Under the pieces are notes generated by a model. The model worked only from the letters and a program-made list of their open reading frames with translations, had not been told where the DNA came from and did not search any database. 64,000 nt of DNA, taken from the NCBI GenBank assembly GCA_947396885.1, contig OX377202.1:61778034-61842033 (forward strand), written 5' to 3'. Of this stretch, positions 44,775-55,737 are shown in pieces (the first letter of the stretch is position 1; every line of letters begins with the position of its first letter). Both the position numbers and the translations under genes were made by a program. This DNA is from Heligmosomoides polygyrus polygyrus (lineage: Eukaryota; Nematoda; Chromadorea; Rhabditida; Heligmosomidae).

Positions 44775-45640
44775 CTGGGTGAACCAAAATAACGTGGGCA
44801 AGATTATAAAACAACTAACAATTCGCCACCAACAACGTCAACTAAATTACAACAATTCATACATTAGGGCACATCATGTTCAAGTGGTTTCGAAGTGGCC
44901 TCCCTTGGAGCGGATGCAGAGGGCCAAACGTTTCGCCAAATTTTTCGGCGATGGGCCGCTGGTCATCAGGAGACAACCGATCCCTCTCCTGGCGCAAGGA
45001 TTCCTTCAGGGAGTCGAGACTGCGGTGGCGTTTGACGCCGACCCTAGCCTCTAAAATGCCCACACATTGTAGTCCATCGGATTCAAATCCGGAGAATACG
45101 GCAGCCATTCCGAAGGCGTGATGAAGTCGGGGAAATCGACCTTGAACCACGCCGGCGCTCTTTTCGCACTATGTGCGGGTGCAGAGTCCTGTTGGAACGT
45201 CAAATGGGCATCACCGAAGTACTGGTGGGCCCAAGGTAGAATGTATCGCTGGTAACATCTTCGTCGATTTTCATTCCTTTATCCATGAAAACCAGGGGTC
45301 CTGCCGTTGGCGCAGATTCCGCCCCAACCCATAACAGATTGTGGGTTCTGAATGATAGCAGAGGTGCTTGGAGCTCCCGTAGACCATATCCTATCATTTT
45401 GGCGATTTTGCGCCTGCTCCACGGTGAGCAGCTTCTCATCCGTAAACAGAATCTCTTCCCAGCTACGACCTGCGGCCCATCGTCGAAAAATTCGCGAAAC
45501 GTCTGGTCACTACGAAACCACTTGAACATGATGTGCCCTAGTGTCTGTATTGTTGTATTTTAGTTGACGTTTTCTCGATTTGTTGGTTGTTTTATAATTA
45601 TGACGAAAAAATCTTGTCCACGTTATTTTGGTTCACCCTG
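44775..45640 (-). mobile_element. maT/Tc1-like transposon nested in the mariner
   Basis: The inverted ends are CTGGGTGAACCAAAATAACG (left) and CAGGGTGAACCAAAATAACG (read inward from the right), with TA at 44,773-44,774 and 45,641-45,642. It is inserted in the 5' untranslated part of the host mariner, upstream of its transposase start. It is 866 bp long and lacks the DNA-binding half of its own transposase, so it is a deletion derivative. It is younger than the mariner that contains it. Confidence 0.9.
44860..45480 (-). pseudogene. maT/Tc1-like transposase, catalytic half, frameshifted
   Basis: Minus-strand reading: SWEEILFTDEKLLTVEQAQN (first catalytic aspartate), WSTGAPSTSAI, VMGWGGICANG, then a shift into LVFMDKGMKIDEDV, then another frame with WAHQYFGDAHLTFQQDSAPAH (second aspartate) and FITPSEWLPYSPDLNPMDYN (third aspartate), then a stop and ARVGVKRHRSLDSLKESL. 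The motifs fit the Tc1/mariner superfamily, maT-like branch, by pattern. The N-terminal helix-turn-helix domain is absent. Confidence 0.8.
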
Positions 45641-45795
45641 TATATCGCAAGAGCTATCAATGATAAGAAAGCGAATATTCTGCGCTTTCAGAAACTATAA
45701 TGCACTGTGCTTCAAACGAGAACATCCGTAACCACAAAAGAAGTGGACAAGAAATTAAGGTAACAAAATCAGCCATTTTATATGCAACGACCTAA

Positions 45796-46377
45796 TATTT
45801 CGCACGAGGGAATCGGTCCGTCGCGCCGAGCACGATATTGATCACTTAACTGTTTTTCAAGCATTTACTGGGTGTCTTTCACCTCATCTGGAAGGTAGCT
45901 GAGTGTTGATTTCGAATACCTGATCCAACACTCAATTTTTGTTAGAGAAAAGCTGCGGAAAAGGCGTTCTCCTTTGCTTCTTCCCCCCAAAATGCCAAAA
46001 GACACAACATGTGTTGTACTTTCTAAAGCCTGGTTACAAGCATTGTGCGCTTAGAGGATACAGGCGTAATATTACAAAGACCCCAGAATAAAATGGAATG
46101 TTACCCTATAGAATAAGTCGTTCCTGTAATTCGCCACAGCGTTCCACCTTCTTCAATATTCAAAATTTCGACGGGAAACAGTCGTGGCTTAAAGCAGTCG
46201 ATTTAATCACTGCATTTCGTTTCCATCAATAAACACCGTACCTCGCGCCCAGTATGAAATCCGACCTTCACTTTTTTACAGTTTGATCCTTTTTTAAGGT
46301 AAACTACAAACGGATACATCCTTAATGCTGCTGTTGCTTCCTGAAAGTATTCGCTGTTGCAAACGTTGAGGAAGCAA
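45796..46377. other. unassigned sequence with a short hairpin
   Basis: CTGTTGCTTCC near 46,330 and GGAAGCAACAG at 46,369-46,379 form an inverted repeat touching the left end of the next fold-back. No gene recognised. Confidence 0.3.
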
Positions 46378-49145
46378 CAGTACCGGCCGTGCAGCTTCGT
46401 TCAACCAACACAAGCGGCGCAAAAGGGCGGCGGAGAGCGCCGTTTTTCGCTCTCCATGCGTCGCGTCTGAGGCAAGACGCGGCGGGGGGGGGGGGGGGGC
46501 TGCACCCTCAACTTCTGGACGTTAAGCTGTTGGAAGGAGCCTATTCATGCGTTTGGACGAGCACGACGTACTGTTTGGAACTAAATGCCGGCGGGAAAAA
46601 CATCGACCGCTGATGTGCCAAATTGCACGTTCGACCGTGCTTGGAGCGCAGTAACACTGTCCAGTGTGAACCCTCCTGACTGCAGCTCGAGGATTTTGTA
46701 GGCAGTAGGAAGGTCTAGTAGCACGATTATGCACAGCGATGTAGCTCAAGAGCGTTCAAAATTACAGCGGTGCGAATATGCAGGTTAGGCTTGTGCGACC
46801 CAATTTTTTCCGATTTCGGTCGACCACTGCGGTAAGACGAGGCGAGCTAGCGGCATGCAAATCCGTGGGCGAGCAGAGCCCTGAAGGCACGTTACGTTGA
46901 CCTGCTCACAACTCCGAGCTGCCTAAACTGCCTTAACCACAGATGCCGTTTCAGAAGGGCGAACGGCAGCGGTGAACTTTCTTCCGCCCTAACTCGCCCA
47001 CATTTGATCTTTCGACACTCGCGATGGCACCGTTCTGTTCAGCTCAAAAAGCTATATCAAACGGTATCAATCTCTACCAATTTTGCGAATATCGATTTTT
47101 TGACAATTTTGCATCGAGGGCGAAGGCGCTCTAGGCCGAGCCTTCGCGGATGACGACGTCTACGAAAATCGATATTTTCTAAATTCGCCCATTTTTTTGT
47201 CTGAAATCATCTAGGAGGTTATTTGGGGCGCTGATTACGAATCCGACATCCGTTTTTATGAAATCCGAAGATCTCGGTAGGGTTTGGACTTTCTTCTGGA
47301 TAACTGAGGGTGATCGGGTCAGGATCACTGATTATGCTCAAACTTTATATAGGGGCTGGGGGTTACTAGAGGTTCCGAACACTATGCCAAAGCCCATTTG
47401 GACGATTACGACAGGAAACCACCCATACCGATAACTAAGGGTGACTCTGTCTCTGACCCCCCCCCCACCCTCAACGGGAAGTAAGTAGACTACTGACGGA
47501 ATTTTCAGAAACGGACGTTGGATTCGTAATCAGCGCCCCAAATAATCCCCGGATGATTTTGGACGAGAATATTGGCTCAATCTCGATAATGTCGATTTTC
47601 GATGACGTCGTTACTCGCGAAGGCTCTGCCTAGAGCGCCCTCGACCTCTATGCGAAATTGGCAAAAATCGATTTTTCCAAAATTGGTCGTGATTGATACC
47701 ATTCGATAGAGATTTTCATGGCAAACAGGACGTTGTCATTGGGAGTGTCGATAACTAAATCGGGCGAGTAAGAGTGCAGGAAACTTCAATCGCCAAGTCC
47801 GCCACCCTAAAATGACAACTGGGTTAAGAAGTATAGGCGTGTGGGGAGTTGTAAGCACGTCAGTGTAAAGAGCATTTACGTTCTGTTCGCGTACGCACTT
47901 TTAGGCCGTTAGCTCTCTGAGTCTTACCGCAGTGATCAACTGAAATCAGAGGAAATTGTGTCACATAAGCCTAACCTGCATGTTGCATCGCTGTAACTTT
48001 GTCCTTTTCTAAGCTACATCACTGCGCTTTAGCGCGATAATAGGGCATCTTACTGCCTACAAAACCTACAAGCTGTAGACGGAAGCATTCAAACTTGGTA
48101 GAGTTATTATGCTCCAAACACGCCAGCACGTGCAATTTAGCATAACAAAGGTCACATAATTTATTTATTTATTTGAAAGCTCAATCTTATCCGCGCTTTT
48201 CTCGCCCAGATTACAGTTTTCGCTACTCATTGTAACACCATTCAATTCGGAATAAAAAGCTGTATAGAACTGTGCCAAACCTGGCTAAATTCTAAAATTA
48301 CGACTTCCGGTGATCCCGCCGTGGCCTTGTCCTCGATGCGAAATTTTCAAAAATCGATATTTCCAATATTGGTCAAAATTGATAGCGTCCGAAAGAGCTT
48401 TATGAGTTGAACTGAATGGTACCATCGCGAGTGCCGAAAACTCGAATGTGGGTAAGGGTGAAAAAAACCTCACCGCTGCCGTCCGCCGTTCTAAAAATGG
48501 CAGATGGGGCTAGGGTAGTTTGAGCAGCTGGAGAGTTGTAAACATATTATTGTAAAGTGCCTTTAGTGCTCTGCTCGCGCACGGATTTGCATGCCGTTAG
48601 CTAACAGCGTCTTACCGCAGTGGTCAACCGAAACCGGAACAAATTGGGTCGCAGAAGTCTCACTTGCATTATCGCACTGCTGTAACTTAGTTCCTTTACG
48701 AGCTACGTCGTTCTGCTTCAGTTAATTTCAGGGTAGTATCCTGGAAGCTCAGTGGAAGGATTTGAAACGCATTGGAAAAGCATTTCGATACTTCAATACT
48801 AGGCTCTAGCGCACTTGAGACGAATGATGACGTCATCGAATGCTTAGGCGCGCCTCGATGCGAACTCGACGCCCACTCGATTGATTCTGTCAGGCCTAAT
48901 GCATTGTTCACAGCACGCCATGCCGGTAGTTAGTCCCAAACAGTACGCTATGCTCGTCCAAACACATGGATAGGCTCCTTCCAACAGCCTTACGTCCAGA
49001 AGTTGAGGGTACCGCGCCCTAACGCGATTTACCTCAGAAGCGACGCGTGGCGAGCGGAAAACGGCGCTCTCCGGCGCCCTTTCGCGCCGTTCTTCATCTT
49101 TTGTGCCACTTGTGCTGGTTGGACGAAGCGGCATGGCCGACACTG
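46378..49145. repeat. fold-back family A, complete copy 2
   Basis: Its left end, CAGTACCGGCCGTGCAGCTT, and right end read inward, CAGTGTCGGCCATGCCGCTT, match the terminal repeats of copy 1. Shared modules include AAAAGGGCGGCGGAGAGCGC, TCAACTTCTGGACGTTA and GTTTGGACGAGCA on the left, and their mirror on the right at 48,910-49,130. It is about 1.3 kb shorter than copy 1. A hairpin segment (47,204-47,575) lies in the middle. TA is present outside the right end, not the left. A G-run of about 15 lies at 46,485. Confidence 0.8.
47204..47575. repeat. inverted segment inside family A copy 2
   Basis: GTTATTTGGGGCGCTGATTA at 47,217 and, reversed, TAATCAGCGCCCCAAATAAT at 47,529 define arms of about 55 bp around a loop containing several C-runs. 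The segment carries the GCTGATTACGAATCCGACAT motif found also in families D and E. Confidence 0.7.
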
Positions 49146-50529
49146 TACACGTTTAGCACGCACTGCGAAATCGCTAGGCTCACCTGATCAGTAGCCCCTC
49201 CCATGAAATGGTAAGCAGAAGTCATGTCCGTAGCCGTCCCCTGGTCTTGAAAATAAGGGAACGCGGAAAGAGCATGCGCATCGGATTCGTTTTGGAGAGA
49301 GGAACAACTGGATCGAAGTAGTTCCGAAGGTACAAGACTTGGCGACCTATAAGAGCAAAAGCTTTGGGCCGTCCATCCGCACCCGAATTAGACATTAGAC
49401 GCTCATTGGGTTCAAGAATACTGAAGCCGCTCTACTTCTTTTTTCGTAAGTCGTCAGACAGAACTACATACGTTTTCGTGATTTGTTGATACAGCAGCTA
49501 ATGCGCATGGCGGTCAAATCAGTCACTAATTTAATTTAAGAGAAAGCGAACTCCAACCTTAGCCGTGCCTCAAAACTGGAATACATGTCATAAATAGTTC
49601 CAAAATAGTCACCCCTTGTTATGAATACGTTTTGAATTAGAGCATCTGTCGCGCACTGCGTTTGTGCAGTGCGGCTCGACTACTGCTTGATTGTGCAGTG
49701 CAATTGTCATTTGCACGGGGTTCTGCAAGATGTGCACGTTTGCCGATGCCTTACACTTCCAAGCCGTTGTATCGAACGACACTTATGTTCCCTAGCTAGG
49801 ATTTCCCATAAAAACATTGGGCAGCAAATGACGCGCTGATATTGAGGTCGTCACGTTACTTTTTAGTAAGGAGACGGATTAAAGTGCAAAGAAGAGAGAA
49901 CGGATCTTTGGGAAGCGCCGTGCATTCTGTTTCAACATTCGAGGAGGCAGCTTGAATGCGTGGTTGGCCAATATCACGACTTACAGCGTCCAGTCGAAGA
50001 ATAAGTCAATGTTTTGTATTCTCCAGAAAAGTACGGTATCAATTCTTTGACACCGGTGGAATGGTAGGCTTCCTAGGTTTTGGCGGGAACCACAGAACCA
50101 TGAATCGCTTAAGGTTGTATGCAAAAGCTGGGGCCTCTTAATACTGCATTACATCCGCTATCCTCCAAGAATTAAAACGACAATTACAAGCCTTATCCCA
50201 CACAACGTGGGAAATCGCGAGTTTCAATTATGCAGCAGTCCTTCCTCTGCATCTTCCCCATCTATATCTACTACCTTGATAGTTATTTTAAAACTCAGAA
50301 GACTGAGGATGCTGTAAAGGAAAAAGTAAGCGTATTTGTCTTCAAAAGATGCAGCGGAAAATTAGCGCAATAGAATGTTTTGCTGTTGATGGAGAATTTT
50401 AACCATCGCATTCAGATTACGTTTCGGATAAAAGTTCTCTGCGGAAAACAAAAATTTAGGTTCTTTTGCAATCAAGGCGATCCTTAGGATTACTGGTTCC
50501 CCTGCGAGCAAAAAGATGCCTGCTTGCAT
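49146..50529. other. unassigned sequence
   Basis: No convincing gene or repeat seen. Frames are short (about 60 codons) and unsupported. Confidence 0.25.
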
Positions 50530-50869
50530 CTATCCTATTCTAGGGGAGTTCACTTCTCTCAGCCTTTTGACAAAGGCGGTAAAATTGAAAGCTAACCATT
50601 TTACAAAGACTATGCAGTGGACTACAAGATGACCTTGGCAACTTCCAACGAAGTCTAGTTGTGTTGTTCCTCCTACTTTCTCAGCAGTGTCCTCTCGATA
50701 TAGACCTGGCCATTTGTAGGCAATGAACCTGAGGAACATCGCCTGCATATCTTAACCCCGTCTTCCCCGTTTTGTGAATTTCGAGATAGACTTCCTCATT
50801 CGCAACATTCTCTAAATCTGTTGAGATCTGCGAAGCATTGCTGGGCAAATAATACTCTATACGTTCCAC
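50530..50869 (-). other. two adjoining coding-looking frames, possible exons
   Basis: The minus-strand frames 50,869-50,681 (RIEYYLPSNASQISTDLENV, EEVYLEIHKTGKTG) and 50,748-50,530 (FIAYKWPGLYREDTAEKVGG, VVHCIVFVKWLAFNF) overlap in different frames. GTTAAG and TATGCAG between them could be a donor and an acceptor but would leave too short an intron. I do not recognise the protein, and chance remains a fair explanation. Confidence 0.18.
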
Positions 50870-51162
50870 TGAACTTTTGGGAGATGCTTCCCAAGATCAC
50901 CCAAGGTCAAGCCACCAATCCTCTCTACAACACTTACAAGGGAATGCCGTCAGCTTCCCATGGAACTTCGGAATGAGACCTATATCACGTGAAAGAGCTC
51001 GAGACGCTAATCACAGATATGTAGGCCAAATTTGCTAAATGGACCTCCTAAGCGAGTTATGGCCGGCGGAAACCGCGATGTCTTCCATGTGTTAGGCGCA
51101 CTCAATCAGCGTTGAGCGCAGTACTGCGCGGTAATCAGCGGCTCGGCTATCAGCGCCGTCAG

Positions 51163-51232
51163 GAGCGGCGGCGGCGCAGTGGTAGGGTGCTCGCTCCAAA
51201 GGATTGGGTTCATTGGTTCGGTTCCCGCCGCT
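51163..51232 (+). repeat. tRNA-like unit in left arm of fold-back E
   Basis: CGGCGCAGTGGTAGGGTGCTC is an A-box-type D arm and GGTTCGGTTCCC a B-box type T arm. GCGGCGG at the 5' side and CCGCCGC at the 3' side can pair as an acceptor stem. CCAAAGG occupies the anticodon region, but its stem does not pair, which argues against a functional tRNA. Confidence 0.5.
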
Positions 51233-51486
51233 GACGGGTTTTTTTGCATTTTGTGATCTATCTTCGACGAGGGCCTATAATGTCGTTTTTAACGCATTTT
51301 TGAGCGCACGGCTTATGACGATTTGAATTTACGCTTACGTTTACGTTTTTGCATTTCCGACTCCACCGACACGACTTCGGTCGAAAAAAATTTTTTCGCT
51401 GAAACTTCGTCTAGGGGGTTATTTAGAGTGCTGATCACGAATCTGACATCCGTTTCTCACGATTCGGTCAGAGACCACCCATACCT

Positions 51487-52145
51487 TTAACACATTCGCG
51501 ACCATCTTCACTCATATGAGTGGACAGCGGCGAGGGCGCGACGGACGGTGTCCACTCATTTGAGTGGACGGGGGAGTTTTGGGAAGAATTTTGTTTATTG
51601 ATTTTTTGTTCGATATTCTTCTCAAATTCGCAAATTATAGCAACATAAAAATGTTGGGTTTGCGTAGATAAAAAAAAGATTGGCTTTATCGTAATTAACA
51701 AGACAAGAACTTTTTCCATTACTGAAACACAATAAGCGCACATACTTCTAGACCAGAATTAATGCACAAGCTACAGATGAAATATGAATTGAACTCTTAA
51801 ATAAAACAACCTAGGCCCTGAATGATTATGACATTGCACAAACTTTTAACAAGAACGCTTCTTATCGTTGGAGAATCTCAAACAAACACATTTTTCGGAA
51901 CTGGTGCAGCGCGAATGGACTATCCTTTCTTCTTGGCAATATCTCTTCCCAGGCTGCTACTCAGTTTTTTATAGCAAGCTGTGCAGTTCTTCTGGACTTT
52001 TCTTGAGCCTACAGTTTTGTTTTCTAAGACTCTGTCTTTTTTCAGCGCCTGTCCACGCAAATGAGTGTACACACGCACGCGCCAAAAAAGCCACGGGCCG
52101 TTGCGCGCACTGGGCGCCTAAACGCTCTGGTCGTGAATGTGTTAA
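51487..52145. mobile_element. TTAA-flanked element inside one arm of fold-back E (piggyBac-like)
   Basis: TTAA at 51,487-51,490 and 52,142-52,145 bracket 651 bp whose ends are inverted: CACATTCGCGACC (left), CACATTCACGACC (read inward from the right). The matching spot in the other arm (52,359-52,362) has a single TTAA and continuous flanking sequence, proving insertion. The subterminal region has the hairpin GTCCACTCATTTGAGTGGAC. No transposase is recognisable; the minus frame 51,468-51,743 and plus frame 51,868-52,338 are unsupported. Its ends resemble those of the MITE at 1,766. Confidence 0.85.
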
Positions 52146-52618
52146 CAAGGGTGGTCCAGGCAGAGCCACCGATTTCGCTGAAACTTCGTCTAGGGAGGTT
52201 ATTTCGGGTGCTGATCACGAATCTGACATCCGTTTTTCACGATTCGGTCGGAGACCACCCATACCGTTGCTACAACTGTTCGGCGAAGTCGTGTCGGTGG
52301 AGTCGGAACTTCTAACTAGTGCCCAGCGAAATCGGTGACTCTGCCTGGACCACCCTTGTTAAAGGTATGGCTGATCTCCGACCGAATCGTGAAAAACGGA
52401 TGTCAGATTCGCGATCAGCACCCCAAGTAACGCCCCTAGACGAAGTTTCAGTGAAAAAACTTTTTTCGACCGAAGTCGTGTCGGTGGAGTCGGAAATGCA
52501 AAAACGTAAACGTAAGCGTAAATTCAAATCGCCATAAGCCGTGCGCTCAAAAATGCGTTAAAAATGAGATTATAGGTCCTCGTCGAAGATAGGTCACAAA
52601 ATGCAGAAAACCCGTCAG

Positions 52619-52690
52619 CGACGGGAACCGAACCAATGAACCCAGTCCTTTGGAGCGAGCACTCTATCACTGCGCCGTCGCCACTGCTGA
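52619..52690 (-). repeat. tRNA-like unit in right arm of fold-back E
   Basis: Mirror partner of 51,163-51,232: on the minus strand GACGGCGCAGTGATAGAGTG (A-box type) and GGTTCGGTTCCCGTCGC (B-box type). Confidence 0.5.
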
Positions 52691-52911
52691 CGTTGCTGAT
52701 AGCCGAACCGCTGATTTCCGCCCAATACTGCGCCGAACGCTAATTGAGCGCGTCTAACACATGGAAGACATCGCGGTTTCCGCCGGCCATAACTCGCTTA
52801 GGAGGTCCATTTAGCAAATTTGGCCTACATATCTGTGATCAGCGTCTCGAGCTCTTTCACGTGATATAGGTCTCATTCCGAAGTTCCATGGGAAGCTGAC
52901 GGCATTCCCTG

Positions 52912-54780
52912 GTTAGATGCTAGCAGATCCTTAGCGGCACAAGTTACGTTCTACACTAAAATTACTGCGCTAAATAGGATATCTGGCTAACAGATGACCA
53001 TTCTCCAACACTATTTTTAAAAATGAAGGCTGGACATAGAACGGTATTTCTAGACCGATACCGTTTTCAAAAGTTTCACGACATAGGTGGATCAAGCTAT
53101 CAGCCGTTCATGCGCCATGCTCAAAATAGTTTCTTGGAATCCACGATGGAAGCGTAGGTACGATAACTTTTCCCGGATGCAAATTAGTATTCAGCAGATC
53201 GCAAAAGACCAGAGCGACGAATGGATAGATTTTCCTACGACTTTCAAGCACGTGGTGCAGAAAGCTTCAGCGCGACTGCGAATACATATAAAGGATATCG
53301 AATGCTAGGCTGGCGAAATTGCTATTGATCGACACCTTTTCTTTCCATGTGCTCATCGAATTTCGGCACCAACTCTTACTTTTGTACGACTTCCGATTCC
53401 AATTGGAGAAGGCTCCAATCTGTAATAGAAAACAGCGCAGTGCATTGTCAGATGTAATTAGCAGCCGGTAAGGAGCTGGTCAGTTTTCAGACCTGCACAT
53501 GGAGCTGGTGAATTATCATGGTCACTATTCCTCTTTTTCGTCAACGCGTGATGCATTTCTCTGGGACGAACGGAGACGCGGCAGTGCATGTCAGTTCTGC
53601 TCAATTGTCCGCCAAGAGAGGCGAACTGCGATGACGCTTATCGCCGTCGTCTCTCTTTCATGGCTTCGGTGAAAAGTTGCAGTAAACACGTTGCAAGTTT
53701 CCTAGTTTTCCTTTGATGTCGCACAGAACGCAGGTAGTCGGGTAGTCACGGCCCTCCGTCGTCTCCAGCGGATTTTCGTGACCGGCCACACCTCCCTTTC
53801 GACACTTTGCCCATAGGCTCTGATCATTAGACCTCGTCGTAGCTCGAGTACCTGGATGCTGTTATACCCAGCACTGTTTTTCCCAGACATTTCCGTCTAG
53901 GAACCAGAGTTTCGCTGAAGAGCCTGCTCGTATGCGGGTTGGCAATGGTCAAGCGGAGCAACTCCAGAGTGAAGTGGTGTGAAGATCAAGAGACACTATT
54001 TGACTGAAAGTTCACCCAGGATGCGCTTTATGCATACATCAGCACATTAGAGTATTTAGTGATAGCACTTGGGCACGTGAAATGCTGATCTCTTATGTTT
54101 GTATGTACGTGTACATTAATGTTTATGTACATATGTGTAGTGTGGATGTGTGCATATATTCGTATGTGTGTGTTCAAGTAATCAGAGTTAATACTCTAAA
54201 TCGAGGCTTAGGAAATCCAAGGGCAGAAACTCAATATTCTTCATTTGTAAAGCTCTAAAACCGCAAGTTGGATTGCCGATCTAGTAGCGCTGCAATGTAT
54301 AAAGGGCACAGGTGCGTGGAATGGGCGCAACAGCTAAAGCGCTGGATGGTTTTCACTTTTCCGCTCTCCAGATTAAGAAATGCATTTGCTGTAGCAAATT
54401 AGGTACAAAAAGGTCTACGATCATTCGAACAATTATAGGTTAGCTTGGCTAGTTTCTGGACGTTTCTGGATGTCGCATTGCTCCTTTCATTCTGACTGCA
54501 GTACAGGTTCTAGAGCCGCTTGAAATGGTCTGCGCTCGGCAGCGATGCCGATCGCAGCCTTTCCAAGCGGCTAATGTCGTCAAAAACTGTGTGGTGTGGA
54601 CAGAAAGATCGCGTTCGGGTCCAATCCAAAAGACGTGACCTGGGGGAACTGTGGTGTGCAAGGGCCTTTTGGAGTAAGAGATTTCAGGGGCGTTACGTTA
54701 AGTGTCTCCTACTATGTACAGTAGAAGGGGGAGCAACGCGCTCGATTACCGTAGTAGACGGAATTTACAAAAATTGTAGT
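52912..54780. other. unassigned sequence
   Basis: TGTGTATG-like low complexity lies at 54,095-54,180 and a short inverted repeat TAGTAGACGG/CCGTCTACTA at 54,750-54,792. No gene or repeat family recognised in the rest. Frames are short. Confidence 0.25.
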
Positions 54781-54801
54781 CCCGTCTACTACAATTGTAT
54801 G

Positions 54802-54846
54802 TTGTATACTGGACTACGTTTCGGCGAGATCGCCTTCTTCAGAGCG
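54802..54846 (-). ncRNA. hammerhead-ribozyme-like motif of a Penelope-like element
   Basis: The minus strand reads CTGAAGA, A, GGCG-ATCT-CGCC, GAA, AC-GTA-GT, C. This matches the hammerhead layout: the CUGANGA core, stem II of 4 bp with a tetraloop, GAA, a 2-bp stem III with a triloop, and C at the cleavage position. One extra A sits between the core and stem II, and stem I pairing next to the core is poor, so activity is doubtful. Minimal hammerheads with short stem III are known from Penelope-like elements, and a Penelope relic lies 190 bp away. Confidence 0.4.
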
Positions 54847-55031
54847 TGGAAGGGTCCAAGTAGTAAGAAGTTATTCCGCCATATGTCGCATCAACTCTAC
54901 AAAGATCAGTGCTAAATTTAGAAGGAGACCAATAGAAAGAGAGTCCGAGTGCTGTACCTAACCGTAGCTCACCGAAAAACTAATGAAGTAGCGCAGGACA
55001 GACGAATGGTGCAGGCAGCAACCACCCCACT

Positions 55032-55736
55032 TTAAAATGCGAGTCTGAGGTAGTAGGGCTTGATCTCTCGCGTAATATATAAGCACTCCTCCATCCGGTT
55101 GACTCTTGGGTCTCTGGAGTATATCCAGAATACCTCGAGGGCTTTGCGCGTGGACATTTAAACCTCGTGCCCCAGAATCTCTAAGCTTCTCCTTCCTGTT
55201 AAGATCCTTCCTCACATGCTCACTCCGGTGGAGATAAACGGCGCCGAAATGGAATTTTAGAAGACGGGCCAGCGCCGATTTCTGATATCCTTCCCGCTTG
55301 TATTTCCGCAAAGATTTTGGTGAACATATCCATTTTGGACAACTATCTCCTGGGCCATTTGAGGGACTCCGTGCTCTCATTTTCTCCTGCGCGGACGCTA
55401 GCTGCCGTACGAAACATGCTTCTTACGACTGTCATCTTAGTCTGACTGGGTGGGCCGACTGACTATGGAAGCTTTTATTACTTGATTTGCGGTGCTATTT
55501 AGTAATGTACCTCCCTCCCGTTAGCTGTACTTGGAATTTGAGGAAGGGAAGCCAGTTATCACAAGGCGTTTCCTTCATGAGACCAATGTAGTCGGACTGG
55601 TTGTTCATTCTCTCGAAGCATCCGTTCATTTCACCTTGCTGAGAGTATATGACGAAGCTGCCGTCCAAATGTCTGCAGTACGAAAGGAAAAGCCGAGATA
55701 GTACTGGTGCATCGATCTTAAAAATGAAGGTCCTTT
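55032..55736 (-). pseudogene. Penelope-like retroelement relic (reverse transcriptase end and C terminus)
   Basis: Minus-strand reading from 55,735: RHLDGSFVIYSQQGEMNGCF, in the place where Penelope reverse transcriptases have YVDDTFVI, then LPFLKFQVQLTGGRY (usually LPFLDVLV) and SKSFHSQSAHP-type sequence. After a shift come EHVRKDLNRKEKLRDSGARG and finally KALEVFWIYSRDPRVNRMEE, CLYITREIKPYYLRLAF and a stop at 55,032, which is the typical C terminus following the GIY-YIG endonuclease. Most of the GIY-YIG domain is missing. The catalytic YVDD is changed to HLDG. Inactive and 5' truncated. Family assignment is from recalled motif patterns. Confidence 0.65.
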
Positions 55737-55737
55737 T

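Larger units (their letters stand above)
43644..45795 (-). mobile_element. mariner-like element, TA-flanked, with nested transposon
   Basis: The inverted ends are TTAGGTCGTTGCATATGAAA (left) and TTAGGTCGTTGCATATAAAA (read inward from the right), with TA at 43,642-43,643 and 45,796-45,797. It carries a minus-strand transposase pseudogene. It is 2.15 kb long because an 866-bp transposon sits at 44,775-45,640; without it the element would be about 1.29 kb, the normal mariner size. Confidence 0.9.
50939..52911. repeat. fold-back family E
   Basis: Arms of about 590 bp: 50,939-51,486 continued at 52,146-52,180, and 52,324-52,911 in reverse. Ends: AGGGAATGCCGTCAGCTTCC on the left and the same read inward from the right. 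Both arms share GTGAAAGAGCTCGAGACGC, ATGTCTTCCATGTGTTAG, a tRNA-like unit, CGACACGACTTCGGTCG and GATCACGAATCTGACATCCG. The loop (52,181-52,323) contains another copy of the last motif. The left arm is split by a TTAA element. Confidence 0.85.

Noticed and set aside
51163..51232. Functional tRNA gene
   Set aside because: A-box, B-box and acceptor-like pairing are present, but the anticodon stem does not pair and the unit is mirrored in the other arm of a repeat; treated as tRNA-derived.
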